Positions 1 through 5,939 are shown, counted from the first letter of the stretch. The stretch: DNA of 10,440 nt from an uncultured Acetatifactor sp. (GCA_910586435.1 CAJUGT010000134.1:1-10440), one strand, 5' to 3'. The notes: generated from the sequence alone by a model not told the origin. Numbers and translations: made by a program.

Positions 1-1
1 G

Positions 2-601
2 GCGGCGATTTGCGCATATCTGGATTTACTGGAAACATGTCAGGAAGAGGATAGGGCGGAAGAATATATTAGAGTCATCAGAAACCGGACGGAGTCCCTT
101 CGGCAGCTTACGGAAGAGTTGTTTCAGTATTCTCTGGTGATAGCGCCGAAGAAGGACAGCGTCGAGGAAAGGGTTGTGGTAAATGGGCTGCTGGAAGAAT
201 GCATTGTGGGGTATTACGCCGCATTGCGGGAAAAGGGAATTCTTCCGGTGGTGCGCCTGACAGAGAAAAGGATTGTCAGGCAGCTGGACCGCAAATCCCT
301 GTCCCGGGTATTTTCCAATCTGATTGGCAATGCCATTAAGTATAGTGACGGGGATTTGGAGATTGTGCTGTCAGCCCAGGGGGAAGTTATATTTTCCAAC
401 CATGCCTCTCAGCTGGATGAGGTGAGGGTGGGAAGACTTTTTGACCGTTTTTATACGGTGGAAGCTTCCGGAAGATCCACTGGATTGGGGTTATCCATTG
501 CCAGGGCGCTGACCGAACAGATGGGGGGAAGCATAAATGCCGCATATGAAGCCGGGAAATTGATTGTACGGATTGCTTTGCCATATGAGGAAAGCCAATA
601 G
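2..601 (+). CDS. Sensor histidine kinase, C-terminal part (5' end outside window)
   Basis: This is the tail of a membrane-type two-component sensor kinase, open from base 2 to the TAG at 599-601. The first visible residues (AAICAYLDLLE, then AEEYIRVIRNRTESLRQL) are the dimerisation helices that follow the phospho-accepting His, so that His should lie just upstream of the window. The ATPase domain shows an N-box (FSNLIGNAIKYS), an F-box-like LFDRFYT and a G2 box (STGLGLSIARAL), and ends in MGGSI and a final beta strand. The usual DxGxG of the G1 box is absent: where it belongs the protein reads VIFSNHASQ. From general knowledge, a number of Firmicute kinases have such an Asn-containing replacement, so this need not mean loss of activity. 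The sensor domain and the partner response regulator are not visible. An internal start at 119 is not the true start, because homology to the family continues upstream of it. Confidence 0.93.
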   Translation, partial: AAICAYLDLLETCQEEDRAEEYIRVIRNRTESLRQLTEELFQYSLVIAPKKDSVEERVVVNGLLEECIVGYYAALREKGILPVVRLTEKRIVRQLDRKSLSRVFSNLIGNAIKYSDGDLEIVLSAQGEVIFSNHASQLDEVRVGRLFDRFYTVEASGRSTGLGLSIARALTEQMGGSINAAYEAGKLIVRIALPYEESQ

Positions 602-634
602 ATAAATGGGGCGGGGAAGCGCAGCCCCTGCGTG

Positions 635-670
635 AAACAGGAGCCCTGACATTGTCAGGACTCCTGTTTT
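635..670 (+). terminator. Rho-independent terminator after the histidine kinase gene
   Basis: The arm AAACAGGAG at 635-643 pairs with CTCCTGTTT at 661-669. The inner arms CTGAC (646-650) and GTCAG (654-658) extend the stem around a three-base loop. The 3' side runs into TTTT at 667-670. It lies 34 bases after the kinase stop, which fits termination of that transcript. Confidence 0.88.
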
Positions 671-866
671 AAGGGATAACATGAAAGAGAAAAGGTATAT
701 GTAAACTGCATAAGCAGTGTTGTTGTTTGTCGAAGCTGACAGAACCCTAACTCCAATGTTAAAACCCCACAGCTCCTTTGTTTATGTATCTATCATACAT
801 GGAAAATGTGTCTAAAGTTTGACTTTGAACTTAAGGAATTATAAAATGTATTAAAATATTGGAAGG
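671..866. other. Gene-free spacer between converging genes
   Basis: This AT-rich stretch separates the end of the kinase gene from the end of the minus-strand membrane protein gene. I see only short 5-6 bp stems here (for example ACTGC/GCAGT near 704-717 and ATGTAT/ATACAT at 784-800). There is no convincing terminator for the minus-strand gene, no RNA gene and no credible small ORF with a ribosome site. Confidence 0.5.
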
Positions 867-2195
867 TTATTCCACAAGCACCGCATTGGGGTAGATGCGT
901 TCCATTCTTTCATCCGGGAAGCGAGCGTCCAGAAACGCGGTGAGGGCATTTTCAGGTGTTGAGCCGTCTGGCATGGTATGGCGTTCCGTATATCTGGCAA
1001 GGGCCAGGGAAGAAATGGCCATGTTAAATATCATAAAGACAATCATGCAGTTACACAAAATGGTACCGGTGCGTATGGGAAGCTTTTCTATCAGATTTGA
1101 CAGCATAGGATAAATCAGTTTCAGCCATACCACGGCGGCAATGCCCCAGAAGAAGCAATATAGCAGGTTGATGCGTCCGCCCAGGTTGAACGCAAATCCG
1201 CTGTAGTCCCAGAACATGGTTCCAAATACCAGCTCCGTGAATACACTGCATACATACTCATAGACGCCGCCCAGGAGAGTGCCTGCAAGGAAGATATAGC
1301 GGTCGCTTTTGTGGCGGTAGCGATAGAGGAAAAGCGTTAAGAGCGCGCAGCCAAGTCCCCAGACAATGCTGAAGGGGCCATATACCACACTGCTGCGGCT
1401 CATAAGTATTCCCATGGTTGCCAGGCAAAAAATGGTTTCTGTAATATCGCCAAGAAAAGCGCCGATGAAGAAAAGTGACGCCAGCTTATAAAAACTGCAT
1501 CCCTGGGCAAAGGTCCTCGTTTCCGTTTTCAGGGGGAAGGAGGCCGCTGTAATGGCTTCGTCGGCGATGGAAGGAAAGGACCTTTGCATACGCTTCCGAA
1601 CCGTGGCAGTGAGCCTGTTTTCCAGCAGTTTTGATGTGTGCTGCATTCCCTGAGATAATTGGGAAAGTCTTTTGGCGGTCACGTTCATGCCCAGAATGGT
1701 CATGGCCGTTGTGATGCAGTCCAGGAGTAACAGAACGGACATGGCCCATTGGATGACAAGTGTGACAGGGCGGGGTATCATTTCCAGGATACCACATAAA
1801 ATTGGATTGACAAATCCCATGGTCAGCAATGCCAACAGGCCCCAGAGAAGGGAATAGCGCACACAAACATAACCGCTGAGATTATATTTTATCTGGGAAT
1901 AATCCCACAATTTTCTCCTGAAGATTCGTTCCATTATCATGCCGGTGGCATATTCCAATGTGGTAGCCAGCAAAAGCCCGCCCAAAAAGAGAAAGAAGGG
2001 ATTTGCGGTGAGCTCCGGAAGAAAAATGGCGAATAAAGTGGAAGCCACACCGTATATGGGGCACAGCGGACTGTTGACCACACCCCTGTTAATAAATTGC
2101 TTTCGGCAGATGGCGGCATAGCATACTTCAATGCACCACCCTGAAAAAGAATAAATAAAAAAGAGCCAAACCAGATTGATAAATGTATATTCCAT
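867..2195 (-). CDS. PF06541-type multi-spanning membrane protein, two fused repeats
   Basis: A 442-residue integral membrane protein. Its sequence resembles the family annotated as putative ABC-transporter type IV / CmpB-like permease (PF06541), whose function is not established. The protein contains two copies of the domain. Residues about 8-160 carry GVVNSPLCPIYG (38-49) and LWDYSQIKYNLSGYV (96-110). Residues about 236-385 carry SSVVYGPFSIVWG (268-280) and FWDYSGFAFNLGGRI (328-342). The halves are joined by a hydrophilic, basic segment (about 172-232), and a soluble tail follows residue 400. The ATG at 2193-2195 is preceded, on the minus strand, by AGAGG (2201-2205) at 5-base spacing, which supports this start. 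It lies 164 bases downstream of plsC on the same strand and could share its transcript or have its own promoter. No ATPase partner is adjacent, so the transporter label is only a family name. Confidence 0.85.
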   Translation of the reverse strand: MEYTFINLVWLFFIYSFSGWCIEVCYAAICRKQFINRGVVNSPLCPIYGVASTLFAIFLPELTANPFFLFLGGLLLATTLEYATGMIMERIFRRKLWDYSQIKYNLSGYVCVRYSLLWGLLALLTMGFVNPILCGILEMIPRPVTLVIQWAMSVLLLLDCITTAMTILGMNVTAKRLSQLSQGMQHTSKLLENRLTATVRKRMQRSFPSIADEAITAASFPLKTETRTFAQGCSFYKLASLFFIGAFLGDITETIFCLATMGILMSRSSVVYGPFSIVWGLGCALLTLFLYRYRHKSDRYIFLAGTLLGGVYEYVCSVFTELVFGTMFWDYSGFAFNLGGRINLLYCFFWGIAAVVWLKLIYPMLSNLIEKLPIRTGTILCNCMIVFMIFNMAISSLALARYTERHTMPDGSTPENALTAFLDARFPDERMERIYPNAVLVE

Positions 2196-2359
2196 AATAA
2201 CCTCTTTGTATCATGTTTTTTACTGTATGGACATGCGAAACTGGGAACAGTTCATCCGCAGGCGGATGCGGTATAAGTCATGCTCCCCTGTGATTTGCGG
2301 CAGCCGGGGGAGTAGTTATTTCCAGGGACCGGATGGAGCACTGGTTCAAACGTGTTGGT
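2196..2359 (-). other. Intercistronic region with two GC-rich hairpins
   Basis: This gap lies between the end of plsC and the start of the PF06541 gene. It contains CATCCGC/GCGGATG (2253-2268, a near-perfect palindrome with a 2-base centre) and CTCCCC/GGGGAG (2283-2312). On the minus strand neither is followed by a run of T, so neither is a standard terminator. They may be RNA-processing or stability stems, or nothing functional. Confidence 0.35.
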
Positions 2360-3100
2360 TTATAGTTTGAACTCTTCTTTTAATTGGAAATATTTGTCCG
2401 AAATGATTCCGCTCACATGGGTACCCAGGTTTTTTCTGACAGTTTTGTCCAGTTCTTTGATATAAATGGGTTCTCCAAAGTCTATGACCACAGTGGTTTT
2501 CTTAATTCGGGGCAAATGGTCCTCAAAGACGCCGGCGGAATTCAAAATTGTCATTGGTATCACGGGGACTCCGCCCTTCTCGGCTATCTTAAAGCTGCCC
2601 TCATGGAAGGGGAGGAAGGTGTCGTTTTCTTTGTTGCGGGTGCCTTCGGGAAAAATGCATATGGAAATTCCGTTTTTCACTTTTTCCACGCCGGTCAGTA
2701 TGGTTTTCAGTCCCTCTTTGATATTATCTCTGTCCAAAAAAAGGCAGTGGATGTTCTTCATCCAGGTATTTAGCAGAGGCCATTTTTTCATTTCCGCTTT
2801 GGCCACATAGCCTGTTACAGAAGGAAAAACGGGGCAGGTGAGCACAATGTCAAAATAGCTGCGGTGATTGCCCACGAAAAGGGCCGCAGTGTCGGCGGGG
2901 ATGTTATCCTTTCCCCTGACTATGACTTTGGTGCCGGTGAGGAATGCGATGCAGCGGAAGCCCCAGCTGACAATGGCTTTGGAACTTTGGTCTTTCAGAC
3001 CGGGATTGCGTTTCCCAATGAGCCATTCCACCAAAAGTACGGGAATTCCCAGAAGGAGAAAGGAGAACAGGAAAGTAACGGCAAAAATCAGTCGAATCAT
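2360..3100 (-). CDS. plsC: 1-acyl-sn-glycerol-3-phosphate acyltransferase (PlsC family)
   Basis: This enzyme should transfer an acyl group to the sn-2 position of lysophosphatidate, giving phosphatidate for membrane lipid synthesis. Numbered from the preferred start (246 residues), it has an N-terminal hydrophobic helix (about 1-25), the catalytic HX4D motif NHRSYFD (His79, Asp84), the block-II segment LFLDRDN, the block-III motif FPEGTR (150-155) and the block-IV VPVIP (178-182). These are the four acyltransferase motifs in normal order. An ATG at 3110-3112 would add MCHA, but there the AAAGG ribosome site (3113-3117 on the minus strand) touches the start codon. The ATG at 3098-3100 sits 11-12 bases from that site and gives the family-like N terminus MIRLIF, so I prefer it, with some doubt. 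A promoter is visible upstream. The gene is transcribed away from the lipoprotein gene at 3230. Confidence 0.92.
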   Translation of the reverse strand: MIRLIFAVTFLFSFLLLGIPVLLVEWLIGKRNPGLKDQSSKAIVSWGFRCIAFLTGTKVIVRGKDNIPADTAALFVGNHRSYFDIVLTCPVFPSVTGYVAKAEMKKWPLLNTWMKNIHCLFLDRDNIKEGLKTILTGVEKVKNGISICIFPEGTRNKENDTFLPFHEGSFKIAEKGGVPVIPMTILNSAGVFEDHLPRIKKTTVVIDFGEPIYIKELDKTVRKNLGTHVSGIISDKYFQLKEEFKL

Positions 3101-3161
3101 AGCGTGGCACATCCTTTACGTTTCGTTATTGTTTGTAAGCTACCAGTTGTATCTCTCCCAT

Positions 3162-3190
3162 ATTTTAGCATAGAAAACGAAAGCTGTACA
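3162..3190 (-). promoter_or_regulatory. Probable sigma-A promoter of plsC
   Basis: Read on the minus strand, TGTACA (3190-3185, 4 of 6 to the -35 consensus) is followed after exactly 17 bases by TAAAAT (3167-3162, -10). The bases just before the -10 are TGC, making an extended -10 (TGn) element. Transcription would start near 3155, giving a 5' leader of about 50 bases before the plsC start. Confidence 0.6.
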
Positions 3191-3229
3191 TAGAATAAAA
3201 TAAACAGCAAATATAAGAGAGGTTACACA

Positions 3230-3655
3230 TTGAAAAACATACGAATTGCCGTCAGAGCCTGCCTGTTTGGCATTATGCTTGCCTGTGTGCTGTCCGTCAC
3301 CGGCTGTACCCTTCTCAGCGAAGAGAAAATTAAACTGCGGGATCTGGAATTTACAGTACTTGGGGAGGAGAAAATACCCCAGCAGTTGAAAACCATTATT
3401 GAAGAGAAGAAGAAAGAGCCGTTTCAGATTACTTACACGGACAATGCGAATCTGTACATATGTATTGGCTATGGTGAGCAGGAGACAGGGGGGTATAGCA
3501 TTGCGGTAAATGAATTGTATCTGACAGATACCAATATCTGTGTCAGCACCAGTCTTTTAGGGCCGGAGGCTTCCGAGAAAAGCAATAAGATTTCCTCCTA
3601 CCCGTATATTGTGATTAAGACAGAATTCCTGGAACAGACAGTGACTTTTGAGTGA
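3230..3655 (+). CDS. PrcB-like small lipoprotein
   Basis: A 141-residue predicted lipoprotein. The N terminus is basic (MKNIRIAVR), followed by a hydrophobic segment and a lipobox VTGC with the lipidated Cys at residue 26, so it should be exported and anchored to the outer face of the membrane. The mature part resembles the C-terminal domain of the PrcB family: GGYSIAVNELYLTD (about 86-99), then a Pro-Tyr-containing YPYIVIKT strand near the C terminus. In treponemes PrcB is a lipoprotein partner of the protease PrtP, but many stand-alone homologues in Firmicutes have no known role and no protease is adjacent here. The start is TTG at 3230-3232. AGAGAGG at 3216-3222 precedes it by 7 bases, and no better ATG exists at the N terminus. 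It is divergent from plsC. Confidence 0.75.
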   Translation: MKNIRIAVRACLFGIMLACVLSVTGCTLLSEEKIKLRDLEFTVLGEEKIPQQLKTIIEEKKKEPFQITYTDNANLYICIGYGEQETGGYSIAVNELYLTDTNICVSTSLLGPEASEKSNKISSYPYIVIKTEFLEQTVTFE

Positions 3656-3831
3656 GATGTGGGAAGTATTGCTTCCGTAACCGCCTTTTGTGTCATTTTA
3701 TGGGGCTTTGGAGGTTCGATGTACCGGTGGGCAGCTGGTTGTCTGTTGAGAGAACCGCGTAACAGTTCAGTGACCTGTCTGAACTGTTACAGAACCGCTG
3801 CCCAAAGGCAGGCAAGGTTCGGTTTTGGGTA
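3656..3831 (+). other. Gene-free region downstream of the lipoprotein gene
   Basis: The first part has a weak stem, GGAAG/CTTCC at 3662-3676, without a following T run, so a terminator for the lipoprotein gene is not clear. The second part carries the palindromic element described separately (3751-3798). A 66-codon open frame from 3659 lacks a ribosome site and any protein-like pattern, and I do not accept it as a gene. Confidence 0.4.
3729..3803. repeat. Perfect 12-bp inverted repeat with 8-bp flanking direct repeats, inside a longer imperfect stem
   Basis: GTAACAGTTCAG (3759-3770) is the exact reverse complement of CTGAACTGTTAC (3779-3790), around an 8-base centre. The same octamer, AGAACCGC, stands directly on both sides (3751-3758 and 3791-3798). 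Further out, GGGCAG (3729-3734) pairs with CTGCCC (3798-3803) and GGTT (3737-3740) with AACC (3793-3796), so the whole can fold as a long imperfect cruciform or RNA stem. There is no T run, so it is not a standard terminator. It could be a REP-like palindrome, a remnant of a small inserted element, or an operator about 40 bases upstream of the next -35 box. The sequence alone does not decide. Confidence 0.7.
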
Positions 3832-3860
3832 TTGCAAAACAAAATGGAGTGTGTTATAGT
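3832..3860 (+). promoter_or_regulatory. Probable sigma-A promoter of the ABC-F leader transcript
   Basis: TTGCAA (3832-3837, -35) and TATAGT (3855-3860, -10) are separated by exactly 17 bases. Transcription would begin near 3867, about 410 bases before the ABC-F start codon. Confidence 0.65.
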
Positions 3861-3927
3861 AGGGAAGGATAAAATCTATCTGAGGAAAGGAATACACCAG
3901 AGAGTGTATACAGGTGAGGGAACAGAA

Positions 3928-3939
3928 ATGCGGAAATAA
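3928..3939 (+). CDS. Possible 3-codon leader peptide MRK in the ABC-F leader
   Basis: ATG CGG AAA TAA is preceded by AGGTGAGG (3912-3919) with an 8-base gap, a good ribosome site for so short a frame. It lies just after the first leader hairpin. Very short leader peptides with Arg or Lys codons occur upstream of genes induced by ribosome-binding antibiotics, so a stalling role is conceivable. This is inference from position and ribosome site only; a chance occurrence is possible. Confidence 0.35.
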   Translation: MRK

Positions 3940-4079
3940 CCTTGTTGGGGCAGTTTGGAGGGAAAAACCGGATTGCCCAGGGCAACACAAAGCAGTACCA
4001 ATTTACAGGTATGATTACCCTCTTAAAAAGAGGGGCAGTTTGTGTACCGGACAGGGCAGCCGTTTTTCGTAACCTCTTA

Positions 4080-4101
4080 TTATATAAATATATTTATATA
4101 A
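4080..4101. repeat. Perfect 22-bp A+T palindrome in the ABC-F leader
   Basis: The 11-base arm TTATATAAATA (4080-4090) is exactly reverse-complementary to TATTTATATAA (4091-4101), with no spacer. It lies between the two structured halves of the leader and just before the ATG at 4106. As RNA it forms only a weak A-U stem. As DNA it might bind a regulator or host a secondary promoter, but I cannot assign a -35 box. Confidence 0.7.
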
Positions 4102-4105
4102 ACAT

Positions 4106-4192
4106 ATGTCTGTGCGCATCCGCAGGCCGTCTTTCGATGGCTCTTTCTACGGATGGGAGCGGACATGGAGGGTAGCGCAATCCGCTGTCTGA
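4106..4192 (+). CDS. Possible 28-codon leader ORF ending in the terminator 5' arm
   Basis: The frame starts MSVRIRRPSF and ends with TGA at 4190-4192, inside the left arm of the attenuator terminator. Its codons cover the whole two-part hairpin at 4117-4155 and both segments of the possible antiterminator. That is the arrangement expected if ribosome position decides folding. Against it, no Shine-Dalgarno sequence precedes the ATG; only A and T are upstream. I treat it as a weak candidate. Confidence 0.25.
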   Translation: MSVRIRRPSFDGSFYGWERTWRVAQSAV

Positions 4193-4269
4193 CCGGGCAA
4201 CCTGTCAGGACAGCGGTTTTTTTATGTCCGGAGGCCAAAACAAGTTCCCGCAAGCGGGCACTGGAATAG
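4165..4269 (+). CDS. Possible 34-codon ORF spanning the terminator and overlapping the ABC-F ribosome site
   Basis: ATG at 4165-4167 is preceded by GGGAG (4155-4159) with a 5-base gap. The frame begins MEGSAIRCLTG, reads through the complete terminator hairpin and its T run, and stops at TAG 4267-4269, which overlaps the AGGAGG site (4268-4273) of the ABC-F gene. A ribosome in this frame would melt or block the terminator and would arrive at the ABC-F start region, so translational coupling is plausible. The peptide (Arg/Lys-rich end, two Cys) matches no family I recognise. It could instead be a by-product of the RNA structure. Confidence 0.4.
   Translation: MEGSAIRCLTGQPVRTAVFLCPEAKTSSRKRALE
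4182..4223 (+). terminator. Intrinsic terminator / attenuator upstream of the ABC-F gene
   Basis: CCGCTGTC (4182-4189) plus TGAC (4190-4193) pair with GTCA (4204-4207) and GACAGCGG (4209-4216), with one bulged G at 4208. Seven T residues follow at 4217-4223. It stands 55 bases before the ABC-F start codon and after a promoter reading the same way, so it must be conditional for the gene to be expressed from that promoter. Upstream AGCGGA (4158-4163) competes for the left arm. Confidence 0.85.
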
Positions 4270-4278
4270 GAGGATTTC

Positions 4279-5826
4279 ATGTTACAGATAAAAAATTTGA
4301 CAATTACACATAAAAAAGATTTGAAAGTCATGGTGGAGGATTTTAATTTTACTCTGAATCCAGGCGACCGGGCGGTATTGATTGGAGAAGAAGGAAACGG
4401 CAAGTCCACTTTGCTGAAATGGATATATGCGCCCGAAATGGTGAGCGATTACGCTCAGGCACAGGGTGAGTGTATTCACACAGGGGAAAAGATTGGCTAT
4501 CTGCCCCAGGAACTTCCGTCAGCCGAGAGGGATAAGAGTGTCTATGAATTTTTTACGGAGGAAGAATTGCTCTGGGGACAGGAGCCCAAGGATTTGGGGA
4601 AACTGGCTGCGGATTTGTCTCTTCCTGTGGATTTCTTTTACGGGGATCAGAAAATGTGTACGCTCTCCGGCGGGGAGAAGGTAAAAGCGCAAATGGCCAG
4701 GCTTATGATGGCGAAGCCAACCATACTGTTATTGGATGAACCTTCCAACGACATTGATGCCCAGACGCTGGAATGGCTGGAAAGATTTATTCTGGGGTCT
4801 AAGCAGGCGTTTCTGTTTATTTCCCATGATGAAACCCTGATTGAACGGACGGCCAATGTGGTGATACATTTAGAGCAGATACGCAGGAAGACAAAGTGCA
4901 GATATACGGTGGCTCGAATGCCATATGAGGAATATATCAATCACAGAAATGCCGTAATGCGCAATCAGCAGCGAAATGCCGAGGAGGAAAAAAGAGCTGA
5001 GGAAATCCGAAGGGACAAGTTGCAGCGAATTATGCAGAAGGTAGAATATGATTTGGAAACCATAACCAGGCAGAATCCTTCGGGAGGAAGGCTGTTAAAA
5101 AAGAAAATGAAAGCTGTCAAGTCCATGGAAAAAAGATTTGACAGGGAAGCGGAAAATATGACACAAATGCCGGAAGAGGAGAAGGCTATTTTCTTTAAAT
5201 TCGGGCAGAATATTCGTATGCCTGCCGGAAAAGTCATTCTGGAGTATCATTTGGACAGACTGACAGCTCGGGAGTCGGAAGAAATGCTGGCTGAGAACAT
5301 TGATCTGATCATCAAAGGGGCCGAAAAAATCTGCATAACCGGCAGAAACGGAGCGGGAAAGACCACCTTGCTGCGGAGAATCGCAAAAGACCTTTTGGAG
5401 CGAAAAGATATTCATGCCGCATATATGTCTCAAAATTATGAGGAGTTACTGGATATGGACAAAACGCCGGTGGAATATCTGTGTCACACCGGAGATAAGG
5501 AGGAAATTACTAAAATCCGCACTTTTTTAGGCTCTATGAAGTATACGGCAGATGAAGTAAGCCATACCATCGCGGAACTGTCAGGGGGACAGAGGGCAAA
5601 GGTATTGCTGCTGAAAATGAGTCTGTCAGGAGCGGATGTCCTGATTCTGGATGAGCCGACACGTAACTTTTCCCCGTTGTCCGGGCCGGTAATCAGGGAA
5701 GTATTACAGGAGTACAAGGGGGCAATTATCAGCGTGTCCCATGACAGAAAGTATATTGGGGAGGTGTGTGATACCGTGTATGAACTGACGCCAAAAGGAC
5801 TTGTGCTGGTGGAGGACAGCCATTGA
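4279..5826 (+). CDS. ABC-F family ATPase, probable ribosome-protection / translation factor
   Basis: A 515-residue soluble protein with two ABC domains and no membrane segment, the pattern of ABC-F proteins that act on the ribosome. Domain 1 has Walker A GEEGNGKS (36-43), signature LSGGE (129-133), Walker B ILLLDEP (149-155) and the switch His in ISHDE (183). A charged, helical linker follows (about 215-320, with MRNQQRNAEEEKRAEEIRR). Domain 2 has Walker A GRNGAGKT (355-362), LSGGQ (434-438), VLILDEP (454-460) and VSHDR (His488). Both catalytic Glu residues are present. The segments after Walker B are unusual: SNDID in domain 1 and TRNFSPLSGP in domain 2, in place of TNHLD. AGGAGG at 4268-4273, 5 bases before the ATG, fixes the start. 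The attenuator leader suggests an antibiotic-inducible resistance type (PLSA or macrolide groups), but a housekeeping ABC-F role cannot be excluded from sequence. Confidence 0.9.
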   Translation: MLQIKNLTITHKKDLKVMVEDFNFTLNPGDRAVLIGEEGNGKSTLLKWIYAPEMVSDYAQAQGECIHTGEKIGYLPQELPSAERDKSVYEFFTEEELLWGQEPKDLGKLAADLSLPVDFFYGDQKMCTLSGGEKVKAQMARLMMAKPTILLLDEPSNDIDAQTLEWLERFILGSKQAFLFISHDETLIERTANVVIHLEQIRRKTKCRYTVARMPYEEYINHRNAVMRNQQRNAEEEKRAEEIRRDKLQRIMQKVEYDLETITRQNPSGGRLLKKKMKAVKSMEKRFDREAENMTQMPEEEKAIFFKFGQNIRMPAGKVILEYHLDRLTARESEEMLAENIDLIIKGAEKICITGRNGAGKTTLLRRIAKDLLERKDIHAAYMSQNYEELLDMDKTPVEYLCHTGDKEEITKIRTFLGSMKYTADEVSHTIAELSGGQRAKVLLLKMSLSGADVLILDEPTRNFSPLSGPVIREVLQEYKGAIISVSHDRKYIGEVCDTVYELTPKGLVLVEDSH

Positions 5827-5931
5827 CACAGTATATTTCATATGCTAGAATTTTTTTAGATGAAAATACCATGAAATGACTCTGATATTTTTGTCATAGC
5901 GTGCAAAATATATTGGCATATGAAAAGTTGT

Positions 5932-5939
5932 GGAGAAGG
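5932..5939 (+). promoter_or_regulatory. Ribosome binding site that decides the pyrC start
   Basis: GGAGAAGG is followed after 5 bases by ATG 5945. It falls within the upstream GTG-initiated extension, which argues against the longer start. Confidence 0.7.

Larger units (their letters stand above)
3867..4278 (+). ncRNA. Long structured 5' leader (candidate attenuator) of the ABC-F gene
   Basis: The region from the probable transcription start to the ABC-F start codon is rich in stems. It has ATACAC/GTGTAT (3892-3909), TTGCCC/GGGCAA (3973-3985), ACACAAA (3985-3991) with TTTGTGT (4039-4045) enclosing the hairpin CCCTCTT/AAGAGGG (4018-4034), and a stable two-part stem CATCCG/CGGATG (4117-4155) that encloses GCCGTC/GATGGC (4126-4141). 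A terminator at 4182-4223 and a last small stem, CCCGC/GCGGG (near 4247-4258), precede the AGGAGG site. Segment 4158-4163 (AGCGGA) can pair with 4181-4186 (TCCGCT), which would break the terminator stem. An 11-base direct repeat, GGGGCAGTTTG, occurs at 3947-3957 and 4034-4044. This looks like transcription attenuation, as known upstream of several ABC-F resistance genes. I do not recognise a named riboswitch class. Confidence 0.65.

Noticed and set aside
2384..2810. Open frames of 129 and 114 codons on the + strand within plsC
   Set aside because: They lie opposite a clear acyltransferase with all four motifs, and their translations have no family pattern.
3659..3859. 66-codon frame after the lipoprotein gene
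   Set aside because: It lacks a ribosome site, begins within four bases of the previous stop, and crosses the palindrome and the promoter.
4048..4067. CGG...CCG followed by five T as a first terminator in the leader
   Set aside because: The stem has only three pairs; too weak to call a terminator.
2253..4126. CATCCGCAGG present at 2253-2262 and 4117-4126, each near a pairing CGGATG
   Set aside because: Only ten bases are shared, the flanks differ completely and the strands of the neighbouring genes differ; chance is the simplest reading.
3942..4175. 77-codon frame starting with TTG in the ABC-F leader
   Set aside because: No ribosome site precedes the TTG, and the frame runs through leader hairpins and the AT palindrome with no protein-like pattern.
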